DNA from: Mariprofundus sp. UBA1536
GTDB taxonomy: Bacteria; Pseudomonadota; Zetaproteobacteria; Mariprofundales; Mariprofundaceae
Assembly (NCBI GenBank): GCA_002323245.1
Contig: DCPU01000003.1
Span: forward strand, 1 to 64,000
Direction: 5' to 3'
Length of the DNA stretch: 64,000 nucleotides
Positions 1 to 7,952 of this stretch are shown here, in pieces. Each line of letters begins with the position of its first letter. Position 1 is the stretch's first letter. The notes below the pieces were generated by a model. That model did no database searches. It was given only the letters and a program-made list of their open reading frames with translations, and was not told the DNA's origin. The translations under genes were made by a program, and so were the position numbers.

Positions 1-72
1 CAATCGAGTCTGACCCCATTGATATAATCATGACCCCATTGATATAATCAATCGAGTCTGACCCCATTGATA
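1..72. repeat. short direct repeats at window edge
   Basis: Positions 1-24 recur exactly at 49-72, and the 20-base unit at 11-30 (TGACCCCATTGATATAATCA) recurs immediately at 31-50. The shared core is TGACCCCATTGAT, present three times. This is seen directly. Similar short repeats often lie beside small transposases or toxin-antitoxin loci, but no transposase is visible here and the array may continue left of the window. Confidence 0.8.
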
Positions 73-211
73 GATTTTTACGACAACTATAACGATGTGA
101 ATAAGGGGGCGCTGCCCTTTTAACCTCTAGAAAAGCACAATGTTATTATTAATACTCATTAACAGCATAATAGTCACTTAAAGTTACCTATTATACCCCT
201 TACACATAGGA

Positions 212-266
212 TTGATTTATTATGTATCATAGCTATAGTATGCCTAATTATGCACTTTATGTGCAT
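212..266 (+). promoter_or_regulatory. candidate hipBA promoter and operator
   Basis: A sigma-70 like promoter can be read as TTGATT (212-217), a 16-base spacer and TATAGT (234-239). Just downstream, around the expected transcription start, is a perfect inverted repeat ATGCAC-N5-GTGCAT (250-266). HipB-type antitoxins repress their own operon by binding inverted repeats in the promoter, so this is a plausible operator. Assignment is by position and symmetry only. Confidence 0.45.
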
Positions 267-299
267 TAAAACTGATTGGTGCGCTATATGGGTAACATT

Positions 300-638
300 A
301 TGAATATTAAATCTATGTCTCCATCTGCCATTGCTGAAGAATTAGGTGCTCGGCTAAAACAAGCTAGGCTCAGTGCTGACTTGACTCAGGCTGAAGTGGC
401 ATCACGCGCTGGTCTCAATAGGCGAACCATTCTCAATGCTGAGAATGGAAAGGTTCAACTGGAGAATCTTGTCGCCATATTAGTCGCTATAGATTTGGTC
501 GATCAACTCAACCTGTTTCTGCCCGTGCAGGAAATATCGCCTTTACAATTGGCAAAACTCAAGGGTAATCAACGACAACGCGCATCAAAATCTACAAGCA
601 GGAATGCCCAGATTAAAGCGGATGAACCCTCATGGTAG
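300..638 (+). CDS. hipB: HipB-like antitoxin, XRE-family repressor
   Basis: Small DNA-binding protein with a helix-turn-helix near its N-terminus: the stretch around LTQAEVASRAGLNRRTI is a standard XRE/Cro-C1 domain, followed by a short Lys/Arg/Ser-rich tail. It is expected to bind the HipA kinase and repress the operon. The stop codon overlaps the hipA start by a few bases (ATGGTAG), the usual translationally coupled antitoxin-first order. In-frame starts also exist at 276 (TTG) and 288 (ATG). I chose the ATG at 300 because a weak TGGG lies seven bases upstream, but 288 is equally possible. The family is clear; partner and operator binding are inferred. Confidence 0.85.
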   Translation: MNIKSMSPSAIAEELGARLKQARLSADLTQAEVASRAGLNRRTILNAENGKVQLENLVAILVAIDLVDQLNLFLPVQEISPLQLAKLKGNQRQRASKSTSRNAQIKADEPSW

Positions 639-1951
639 AGGAAGTCATCAGTGTAAAATATAAAGAGCATGATGTTGGCGCGATCAGCTTCAATACTGAA
701 ACTGGTTTGGGCGCCTTCGAATATGAACCTGCATTTATCAAAACAGGTATCGAGCTGTCGCCTATCAAAATGCCTTTATCTCGAAAAATTTATACATTCC
801 CAGACATTGATTCCGCTGCTTTTAGAGGGCTACCTGGTTTGATTGCAGACTCATTACCCGATGATTTCGGTAATACAGTGATGGATGCTTGGGTAGCCAG
901 TCAGGGTAAATCGCCAGCTGATATCACTCCGCTACAACGGCTACAATATACAGGAAAACGTGGCATGGGCGCATTAACCTATCACCCTGCCACCCAAAGA
1001 AAAAATCTGAATGCTTCACAACATATTGAAATTCAATCTTTGGTTGCTATGGCTCAGGAAGTATTGGATCAACGCCAACAGTTCAGTGTAAACCTTGGTG
1101 CACAGCGGCAAGAAGACCAAGAAGCCATGATGGCATTATTGTCTGTTGGCATGAGTGCTGGTGGCGCTAGACCAAAAGCTGTGCTTGCATTTAATGATGA
1201 TTTTACGCAAGTACGATCAGGGCAAACAGATGTGCCGGAAGGCTTTACACATTTCATCATGAAATTTGATGGGGTGAGTGAACATAACAAAGATAAAGAA
1301 ACCTTTGGTGATCCTATGGGGTATGGGGCTATGGAATATGTCTATTACCTCATGGCGAAATTATGTGGCATAGACATGATGCCTTGTCGCTTGCTCGATG
1401 AAGGCAATCGACGCCACTTTATTACCCAGCGCTTTGATCGCAATGGTAATGAAAAGCGGCATGTGCAGACATTAAATGGTCTAGCGCACGTGAGTTATAA
1501 AAACGTAGGCTCGTACTCATATGCCGAGCTATTCGCAACAGCAAGAGAGCTTCGATTAAACCCTAATGATGCCATGCAACTGTTTAAGCGCATGGTTTTT
1601 AATGTGGTTGCCCGCAATCATGATGATCATTCAAAAAACGTTGGCTTTATGCTTGATGATCAGGGTCAATGGCAATTATCTCCCGCTTATGATTTGGCCT
1701 ATAGCTACAAACCTGGAAGCGCTTGGGTAAACCATCACTGGATGAAACTCAACGGCAAACAAGACAACTTTACACGCGAAGATTTCTACACCTTCGAAAA
1801 ATTAAGTCCTATTTTCAACAAACGAAAAATTGACCAAATCATTGAGGAAACCACAGCGCATGTTTCAAAATGGAATACATTAGCAACTGAACACAGCGTG
1901 CCCCATGCATTGCTTGAGTCGATTGCCAGCAACTTACGGCTAACGCTTTAA
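632..1951 (+). CDS. hipA: HipA-like serine/threonine kinase toxin
   Basis: A 439-residue HipA-family kinase, typical full length. HipA toxins phosphorylate translation factors (glutamyl-tRNA synthetase in E. coli) and cause growth arrest or persistence. An N-terminal HipA_N domain (about 1-120) is followed by the kinase core. Visible motifs are the Gly-rich loop SAGGARPK (175-182), which corresponds to the autophosphorylated loop of E. coli HipA; an ATP-contacting Lys in FIMKF (K211); the catalytic NHDDHSKN block (329-336, D331 and N336); and the metal-binding Asp in PAYDLAY (D354). All key residues are present, so it looks active. It overlaps hipB by 7 bases and is co-transcribed with it. 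Confidence 0.92.
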   Translation: MVEEVISVKYKEHDVGAISFNTETGLGAFEYEPAFIKTGIELSPIKMPLSRKIYTFPDIDSAAFRGLPGLIADSLPDDFGNTVMDAWVASQGKSPADITPLQRLQYTGKRGMGALTYHPATQRKNLNASQHIEIQSLVAMAQEVLDQRQQFSVNLGAQRQEDQEAMMALLSVGMSAGGARPKAVLAFNDDFTQVRSGQTDVPEGFTHFIMKFDGVSEHNKDKETFGDPMGYGAMEYVYYLMAKLCGIDMMPCRLLDEGNRRHFITQRFDRNGNEKRHVQTLNGLAHVSYKNVGSYSYAELFATARELRLNPNDAMQLFKRMVFNVVARNHDDHSKNVGFMLDDQGQWQLSPAYDLAYSYKPGSAWVNHHWMKLNGKQDNFTREDFYTFEKLSPIFNKRKIDQIIEETTAHVSKWNTLATEHSVPHALLESIASNLRLTL

Positions 1952-1953
1952 TC

Positions 1954-2154
1954 GTGGAAAAACTGAGCGAGCAAGATATCGATTGCCCTTATTGCGGAGA
2001 GACGATTTCTGTCTTCATCGATTCTCAGGAAGCTGGAACGCAATATATCGAAGACTGCCAAATGTGTTGCCGGCCCATCGTGTTTCAAATTGAAGACAGC
2101 GGCTACGATGATGCGCCTGCAGTTAGGGTGTATGCAGAAGACGATGTTTTCTAA
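1954..2154 (+). CDS. CPXCG-motif cysteine-rich protein
   Basis: A 66-residue protein with two Cys pairs, CPYCG near the N-terminus and CQMCCRP mid-protein, plus the conserved YIEDCQ stretch. These define the CPXCG cysteine-rich family, probably a small zinc-binding knuckle protein of unknown role. The start is a GTG two bases after the hipA stop, so it is probably read through from hipBA, although the family is not known to be part of toxin-antitoxin systems. It is convergent with the transporter that follows. Confidence 0.85.
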   Translation: MEKLSEQDIDCPYCGETISVFIDSQEAGTQYIEDCQMCCRPIVFQIEDSGYDDAPAVRVYAEDDVF

Positions 2155-2166
2155 TCGTCCGCATCA

Positions 2167-3003
2167 TTAAGACTTTTTGGCGAAAATCACCATCAAGATG
2201 CCGCCCAAAATCATGGTTGCGGCGGTGATGAATGAAAGGGTGATGGGCTCCGCAACAAAGAGCAGTCCGCCCGAGGCTGCGAGCACAGGCACCAACAATT
2301 GCAACACGGCGGCGCGGATGGATGCGAGCTGGGGCAAGACCATATACCAAAGGGTGTAACCCAATCCCGAAGCCAATGCGCCAGAAAGAATAGCATAGAG
2401 CACGCCTTCAATACTTAGCGATATATCGTGGGCGAACACCAACAGAAGCAAAGTAAGCAAGGGGATGGTGCGCAGAAAGTTGGCTGTGGTGTCCATCAGC
2501 GGAAACGCACAAGCCCTGCCGCGCAAGGTGTAATAAGCCCATGCAATACCAGAAGCCAACATCAATAGAAAACCAGACCATGACGGCGCTTTGGCATCAG
2601 GAAGCATGAGATAAACAAACCCCATCATCGAAAGCGCCATACCGCCCCACTCCAACGCTGACAAACGATAACCCGAACGCATCGCCGCCAGCAGCATAGT
2701 GATTTGCACAGCGCCAAATAAAATCAAAGCGCCTGTGGCTGTGTCTAGGGTGATATAGGCATAGGAAAAAGTGGCAGCATAAGTGAAAAGCAATGTTGCT
2801 GAAAACCAATGACCCTGCGTGTACACCGTTACCAAATGTTGTTTGGGGGCAATCAAGATGACCAGCATCAGCATGCCCGCAACTAAGCGAATGGCGGTGA
2901 AGCTGGTCGCATCAATCAATCCCTCGCCCAAAGCCAGCCTGCAAAGCACTGAGTTGGCAGCGAAGGCAAGCAGCGCTAAGGATGTGAGAAAGAAGATTTG
3001 CAT
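2167..3003 (-). CDS. EamA/DMT-family transporter
   Basis: A 278-residue, almost entirely hydrophobic protein with about ten predicted transmembrane segments arranged as two tandem five-helix EamA repeats, the usual size and build of drug/metabolite transporters. The family exports amino acids, nucleotides or drugs across the inner membrane, and the substrate cannot be read from sequence. The N-terminus contains a typical EamA opening, AANSVLCRLALGEGLIDATS. It is a single gene facing left, separated by about 200 bases from the divergent membrane protein. No regulator is adjacent. Confidence 0.88.
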   Translation of the reverse strand: MQIFFLTSLALLAFAANSVLCRLALGEGLIDATSFTAIRLVAGMLMLVILIAPKQHLVTVYTQGHWFSATLLFTYAATFSYAYITLDTATGALILFGAVQITMLLAAMRSGYRLSALEWGGMALSMMGFVYLMLPDAKAPSWSGFLLMLASGIAWAYYTLRGRACAFPLMDTTANFLRTIPLLTLLLLVFAHDISLSIEGVLYAILSGALASGLGYTLWYMVLPQLASIRAAVLQLLVPVLAASGGLLFVAEPITLSFITAATMILGGILMVIFAKKS

Positions 3004-3203
3004 TTGCTATGTGTCGTTTTTGTAAACAAATCCTTACCATTCTCAATGACGCGAATGAATGCCTACGCTGCATCTTGAACTGCTGCAAACGTATCATGTT
3101 GATGACTTATTCATTGCCCAAGGTGGGCAACGACTTTTTCTCTAAAAAAACTGAGCTAGTGCAACGCTAAAAATCTTATCTGGATGACCAACTTTGGGGT
3201 GTT

Positions 3204-4067
3204 ATGCAAATAAATGTTGAGAGCTGGTGGTATTTTTTATGCACCATGGCAGCAGTAAATATAATGTTATGGGTCATCTCACTGGTTTATTTTCATCGCC
3301 GTAAAGCTTTTAAAAATAAAAACATCCGCAAGTGGCGCATCATCATGCTTTGGTGCTCGGGTATGTATGTGGCGGGATGTGCTTTTCGCTCCGTGTTGCC
3401 CATTGTCGACCTTGAGCGTTTTTGTGTGGTGGACAGCGTGCTTTCCAATGTGTTCCTTGGGCGCAGCATTGCCACGATTGCCGAGCTTTGTTTTATCACC
3501 TTATGCGCCATTTTGTTGCACGAGGCAGGGCGAGGCATCAATGATCGATTTGCCATTCGGGTGTCGTTGCTGCTTGTGCCAGCGATTATGCTTGCTGAAA
3601 CGTTTTCTTGGTATGCCATGCTCTCAACCAACTACTTTGGCAGCATCATCGAAGAGTCGATTTGGGCGCTATGCGGCATTTTATTGCTGATTAGCTTAAT
3701 CAGGTTAACCCCACATGTGAAAAATCGGCACCGTAGTTTTTTATCGGTGATGTTGGTTTTTGCAGTTGGCTTTGTGGTGTTTATGCTGACCATCGATGTG
3801 CCGATGTATATCAGCCGCTGGCTTGCAGATACCGCCAACAACGTTGCATATTTAAGCTTATCGCAAGGATTACACAACGCCCTACTACCCTGTACTGTCA
3901 ATCTGAGCAGCGAAATCTGGCGCGAAGAAATTCCTTGGATGAGCTTGTATTTCACTGTGGCGGTTTGGGTAAGCATTTCCTTACCGATTGCCCCAAATTA
4001 TATAAAAGTGATGAAGAAAAAAAGCAGGGTTAGCCAGAAAAAGAAAGCTGCTGAAGTTCTGGTTTAA
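3204..4067 (+). CDS. hypothetical polytopic membrane protein
   Basis: I do not recognise this 287-residue protein. It has about seven hydrophobic stretches: near residues 8-28, 46-64, 80-105, 115-140, 150-166, 174-195 and 240-262. The C-terminal tail is strongly basic (KVMKKKSRVSQKKK) and probably cytoplasmic. A short basic segment after the first helix (HRRKAFKNKNIRKWR) fits a positive-inside first loop. The ATG follows a GGGGTG ribosome-binding site. It stands alone, divergent from the DMT transporter and convergent with the oxidoreductase downstream, so context gives no function. Confidence 0.75.
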   Translation: MQINVESWWYFLCTMAAVNIMLWVISLVYFHRRKAFKNKNIRKWRIIMLWCSGMYVAGCAFRSVLPIVDLERFCVVDSVLSNVFLGRSIATIAELCFITLCAILLHEAGRGINDRFAIRVSLLLVPAIMLAETFSWYAMLSTNYFGSIIEESIWALCGILLLISLIRLTPHVKNRHRSFLSVMLVFAVGFVVFMLTIDVPMYISRWLADTANNVAYLSLSQGLHNALLPCTVNLSSEIWREEIPWMSLYFTVAVWVSISLPIAPNYIKVMKKKSRVSQKKKAAEVLV

Positions 4068-4156
4068 AAGCGCTGCTCTAGAAACATCCCTCCAACCGCA
4101 TGCTATCCTTATCTCAAGAAAGATATGAATGCATGCCTAGCGCTTACTTAACTTTT

Positions 4157-4918
4157 TTAAAGCTTTGCGATTTCTCTTAACGTTGGCGTGGCTAAGGATG
4201 CGGTATCAGCTTGGGTTATGGCTCTAGCAAGCCTTGCTGGCGCGCTTCTGCCCATGCAGCCGTGGTTTGGATCGCCATCAAAAGCTTCCAACATGCCTGT
4301 GATAAGGCGCTCAGTAGGCAGCGATTCACCGACCAAGACTTCTTGGATATCAATCACATCAGATACAACATCTCTAGCGAAATCTTCATGGTTGGCCCAC
4401 AGCTCAGCTACATTGCCGCCCACCTTCAATCCAGCCACATTGGTGGAGATGATATACACATTTTTGCGCACCAATTCATAAGTCATATCTTCAAGGGTGG
4501 CCACTTCATGGGCTGGGATATCCAAAGCGTTAAGCGCTTGCACCAACGTTGCTGCATGTGGCCCCCAAGCAGGCGAAGAAATCACAGGTTTGGCATCCAT
4601 GCCCTTTTTCTTTTCAAACCACACCGATACCACTGTGGGGTTTTCTAAAGGGTGCTTTTGCCAATCTACTGGCAACAATTCATTTTGAATCATACCCACC
4701 TTATCCGCCCACACGGCTGGCAACGAAGAAAGTACGCTTTGCAAGGTGGCTTCGCCCACAGCTATCAACACCAATTCAGGCGAAGGCGTGGCCTTGGCAA
4801 TAACTTCAGGATCAGCGCTACTGGTGACAGGCACAATGGTATAGCCCAAACGCATCAAACCACGGGCAAACACACTACCAATCTCACCAATGCCCCAAAC
4901 CACGGCTGTTTTCGACAT
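4157..4918 (-). CDS. NAD(P)-binding oxidoreductase, ketopantoate-reductase-like
   Basis: The N-terminus carries a Rossmann nucleotide-binding fingerprint, VVWGIGEIGSVFARGL (GxGxxG), and the overall size (about 253 residues) and a later helical domain resemble ketopantoate reductase / 6-phosphogluconate dehydrogenase C-domain-like enzymes. The typical PanE catalytic context is not clearly recognisable, so the substrate is unknown. I chose the ATG at 4918 because AAGGAG lies five bases upstream; an in-frame GTG at 4924 falls inside that site. It is transcribed in the same direction as the two broken genes upstream, but about 50 bases separate it from the cupin gene. Confidence 0.6.
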   Translation of the reverse strand: MSKTAVVWGIGEIGSVFARGLMRLGYTIVPVTSSADPEVIAKATPSPELVLIAVGEATLQSVLSSLPAVWADKVGMIQNELLPVDWQKHPLENPTVVSVWFEKKKGMDAKPVISSPAWGPHAATLVQALNALDIPAHEVATLEDMTYELVRKNVYIISTNVAGLKVGGNVAELWANHEDFARDVVSDVIDIQEVLVGESLPTERLITGMLEAFDGDPNHGCMGRSAPARLARAITQADTASLATPTLREIAKL

Positions 4919-4972
4919 AACCACTCCTTGATATCCTTAAAAACTTATGTGAAGGGCAAGATTAACTAGCGC

Positions 4973-5697
4973 TTAGACAAAGAAAACCCTTTGTGAACCA
5001 TGGCGTTGGTGTGATGAACCATCTATAGCAGTGGAGCTTGGCTCCAAAAAGAGATGCCCAGTTTTGACCCAAATGATGGTTTCTTCGCGCGCAAAGGGAA
5101 AATGTTTACTCAGGTGCGGGCTGCGCAGCCACGAGCCTGCGGGATACTCACCATGTTCATCCATAAAGGAGCCTGAAAGCACAAAGATTTCTTCTCCGCC
5201 AAAGTGGCTGTGCGGGATAAAGCGCTCACCCCCTTTGGCCATTTTACCAAGGCCACGTGCTCATGCTCAAATTCATGCAGCGGCATCACTTGTAAACCAC
5301 CATAACCTTGCAGCCATGGGCTGGAATTGGTGTTCAGATGCACGGCGGCTGTGTCTTTTTCGTCAAACTGATTGAGTTTCACAAAGATGGTGCAGCCTTG
5401 CTTGCTAAACGGCGCATGGCTGCTGCCGGGTGGGTTGCGGATATAGCTGCCAGCAGGATAGTCGCCAGACTCATCAGAGAATACACCTTCAAGCACGAAA
5501 ATCTCTTCACCCAAAGGATGTGGGTGCGGAGAAAATGAAGTGCCTGCATCATATTTTACAATGCTAGAAGCATGGCCAGTTTCTGCGGATTCGCGTTCTA
5601 AGGGTTTACGCCAAACCCCATATGCGGGGCTATCCATCCATTCTTTGGTTTGGGTATCAATCACCAAGCGTTGGGATAAATCCATATTCAAAGCCAT
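4973..5697 (-). pseudogene. ChrR-type bicupin gene with frameshift
   Basis: Two consecutive cupin domains are encoded but in different frames. The first (from the ATG at 5697, with AGAGG upstream) contains HPHPLGEEIFVLEGVFSDE and continues to ALVKWPKG. The second resumes one frame away with GERFIPHSHFGGEEIFVL and ends near 4973. The break falls on a run of five C (five G in the coding sense) at 5229-5233; a sixth base would restore one continuous bicupin of about 240 residues. ChrR-like cupins bind zinc through His/Glu residues and act as anti-sigma or sensory domains or as small-molecule dioxygenase-like proteins. This is either a real frameshift mutation or a sequencing indel. Confidence 0.8.
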
Positions 5698-5720
5698 TGA
5701 CTTACCTCTCGCAAACCCAT

Positions 5721-6727
5721 TTATTCATCCGCGCCTTTCCACGGCTTAATCAATACGCCAAAACCGATGGTGTTTTGATGATGGTTATAATCAATCAAAC
5801 TTTCGCCATAGCCGCTAAACATCTTCACATATCCCTGCAATTTGCCGCGAATGGGAAACACATAATCCAGTTGCGCTGCCCCGTGTTGGCTATTGGCATT
5901 GTAGCGGCCCAGTAGCGATAAATATTGGCGGCCATAATTGTAAATCATCCGCAACTCACCATGCCCCATATAACGGGTGATATCGGGGTTGTCATCGTTG
6001 GCAGCAGGCTCTGGCAAACGCCACCATGGTCGAAGCAAGATGGTCAGATGCTGGTTTTCCAAACCAAATTCAGCGTAAATGCGATTCCAGCTTCTGGAAA
6101 AATCGCCAGATTGGCCATTGGATTGATGCACCAATCCAGCATTAAGCACCTTCCAGCGCATATCAAAGGGCAGATGTTGACCCACGCCCCACTTCTTCTT
6201 GATGGGTAAAGAATAGATAAACTGCGGCTCATAATCGTTGGCGCGAAAGGGGGATGATTGGGCAGCGTTATAAATCTGCCAGTGCGAGACTTGGGTATAG
6301 GCAAACCATAATGAGCCGCCAAGCACTGGCATTTGATGCATCAGCTTATTTTTAAAACTTAATTGATAGGTGGCTTCTACCGCATTCAATTCGGTCGCAT
6401 AGGTGGCGCGGGGATGACTTGGGGTGAATGGTGCATCATTGGGCGAATCACTGCGATTGGCGAGCAAGATATAGATGGGCTTAAAATTACTAAAAGCAAA
6501 CAAGGGCTGATTATCACCTTCCAAATCCCAGACATGTTCCAAAATGTATTTTCTTCTGGCGATTGAAACAGCTTATCGTAACAAGCCAGACGCAGTTGAT
6601 CTTCATTGAGATCAAAACACTGGCTAGTCTGTGAACTGGTTAGTTCATCAGCTTTTGCATAGGCAGCAGTCAGCAGCACGCAACTTAGCGATACCATCAA
6701 GCCTATTTTTTTAAACAAATGCAACAT
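5721..6727 (-). pseudogene. pldA: outer-membrane phospholipase A (OMPLA) with frameshift
   Basis: The protein is unmistakable but split. The N-terminal part (from 6727) has a signal peptide and ends near PEENT; the rest, in another frame, starts at LEHVWDLEGDNQP. It carries the OMPLA hallmarks: the catalytic His/Ser in VHQSNGQSG, the Asn in SRSWNR, DNPDITRYMG, and a C-terminal SGYGESLIDYN strand. OMPLA is a beta-barrel, calcium-dependent phospholipase that hydrolyses phospholipids misplaced in the outer leaflet. One missing T in the run at 6541-6544 explains the split. Because all catalytic residues survive, the lesion is either very recent or a sequencing error. The start follows a GGAG about ten bases upstream. 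Confidence 0.9.
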
Positions 6728-6816
6728 CAACGAATAACTCCATTGGCTTCATTGTGGCTTTGAAACAAGTTGACGCAACTTTCGCTTGCATATCGATTGT
6801 CGCCTATTATGGTTCT

Positions 6817-6835
6817 GATAATCATTATCATTATC
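6817..6835. promoter_or_regulatory. Fur box
   Basis: GATAATCATTATCATTATC matches 17 of 19 positions of the classical Fur consensus and reads as three adjoining GATAAT-like hexamers. It lies 16 bases upstream of the GTG start of the exported protein gene and would occlude its promoter or ribosome-binding region when Fur is loaded with iron. It also sits about 90 bases in front of the divergent pldA gene. Seen directly in the sequence; Fur binding is inferred. Confidence 0.85.
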
Positions 6836-6851
6836 ATCTAGGAGATAAACC

Positions 6852-7571
6852 GTGAAACTATTAACTGCTGCAGTCGTTGTTGCTCTAAGTGTAAGCCTGA
6901 TGCCCAGCACAAGCTTGGCCAAAAAGGTGTATTCGCCGCTGGTCAAACAAGGTGAGCTGGAGGTTGAGACACAAAACGAAGTGTATCGCAGCAAAAATGC
7001 AGGTATCGATGGCAAAGCCAAACATCAAATCGAAGTATCGTACGGCGTCACTGATTTTTGGCACACAGGTGTCTACGCGGTGTATGAAAAGCCAGCAGGA
7101 GGAAGCTTGGCCTATACCCAAACCAAATGGGCCAATATTATTCAGCTTACCCCCCCTGATACCTATTGGCTTAATGCGGGCTTTTATATTGAATATATTC
7201 GCGCTGCCGAAAATCTAAACAAAGACGATGTTTTGGAAGTGAAAGCCTTGCTTGAAAAGCCCATTGAACATTGGAAACACACGTTGAATATGGTGCTGAA
7301 AAAAACATTGGCTTCAAATACCGATACGGGTTTGGAATATGCTTGGCGCTCGCGCTATAAAATGGATTCAGGACTAGAGCCAGCCATCGAAATATATGGC
7401 GGACTTGGCACGACCAAGCATCTTAACGTGCAAGACCAAACCCATTTGATTGGCCCTGTACTTGAGTATGAATTCTTTGATGGTTTTGAAGCCGCCGTCG
7501 GCTGGCTAATGAATACCAGCGAAGGTCCAGCCTATGGTGATTTTAAACTTAATATCGAATATGGGTTTTGA
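6852..7571 (+). CDS. Fur-box controlled exported protein, probable outer-membrane beta-barrel
   Basis: I do not recognise the family of this 239-residue protein. It has a clear signal peptide (MKLLTAAVVVALSVSLMPST, predicted cleavage after SLA) and a mature part of alternating hydrophobic and polar residues ending in the aromatic LNIEYGF, which suits a small outer-membrane barrel. The GTG start has AGGAG seven bases upstream. The strong Fur box directly in front implies repression by iron, so it may take part in iron handling or in adapting the envelope to iron limitation. No TonB box or plug domain is visible, so it is not a siderophore receptor. Confidence 0.7.
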   Translation: MKLLTAAVVVALSVSLMPSTSLAKKVYSPLVKQGELEVETQNEVYRSKNAGIDGKAKHQIEVSYGVTDFWHTGVYAVYEKPAGGSLAYTQTKWANIIQLTPPDTYWLNAGFYIEYIRAAENLNKDDVLEVKALLEKPIEHWKHTLNMVLKKTLASNTDTGLEYAWRSRYKMDSGLEPAIEIYGGLGTTKHLNVQDQTHLIGPVLEYEFFDGFEAAVGWLMNTSEGPAYGDFKLNIEYGF

Positions 7572-7586
7572 GTGCGTATCTGATTG

Positions 7587-7937
7587 TTAAAGCAGCAACA
7601 AAATCAAAGCGAGCAAAGCAGGTATACCTTGAATGTAGAGTATTCTTTTACTGGCTGTAAAACCACCAAAAATCCCAGCAATCAAAATGCAGCCCAAGAA
7701 AAATATCAAGATAGATTGGCCTTGTTGACCAAGCCATAAGCCCCACAGCAAACCCGCCGCCAAAAAGCCGTTGTACAAGCCCATATTCATGGCCAACTTC
7801 TTCGAGGCCTTGGCAACTTCTCTGGAATGACCAAAGGCACGAAGCCCCCTTGGTTTATCCCAGAAAAACATTTCCAGCATCAAAAAATAAAAGTGTAAAA
7901 GAGCAATGATGCCTATGAGTAAATGCGCGACTAACAT
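7587..7937 (-). CDS. DUF1304-family membrane protein
   Basis: A 116-residue protein with four hydrophobic segments and the family signature NMGLYNGFLAAGLLWG in the middle, preceded by a conserved LEMFFWDKPRG stretch. These match the DUF1304 family of small inner-membrane proteins, whose function is unknown. It ends 15 bases from the convergent Fur-box gene and lies just downstream of the SPOR gene on the same strand, so it may be transcribed from there. Confidence 0.85.
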   Translation of the reverse strand: MLVAHLLIGIIALLHFYFLMLEMFFWDKPRGLRAFGHSREVAKASKKLAMNMGLYNGFLAAGLLWGLWLGQQGQSILIFFLGCILIAGIFGGFTASKRILYIQGIPALLALILLLL

Positions 7938-7952
7938 CGGTTAAACCGTTTG

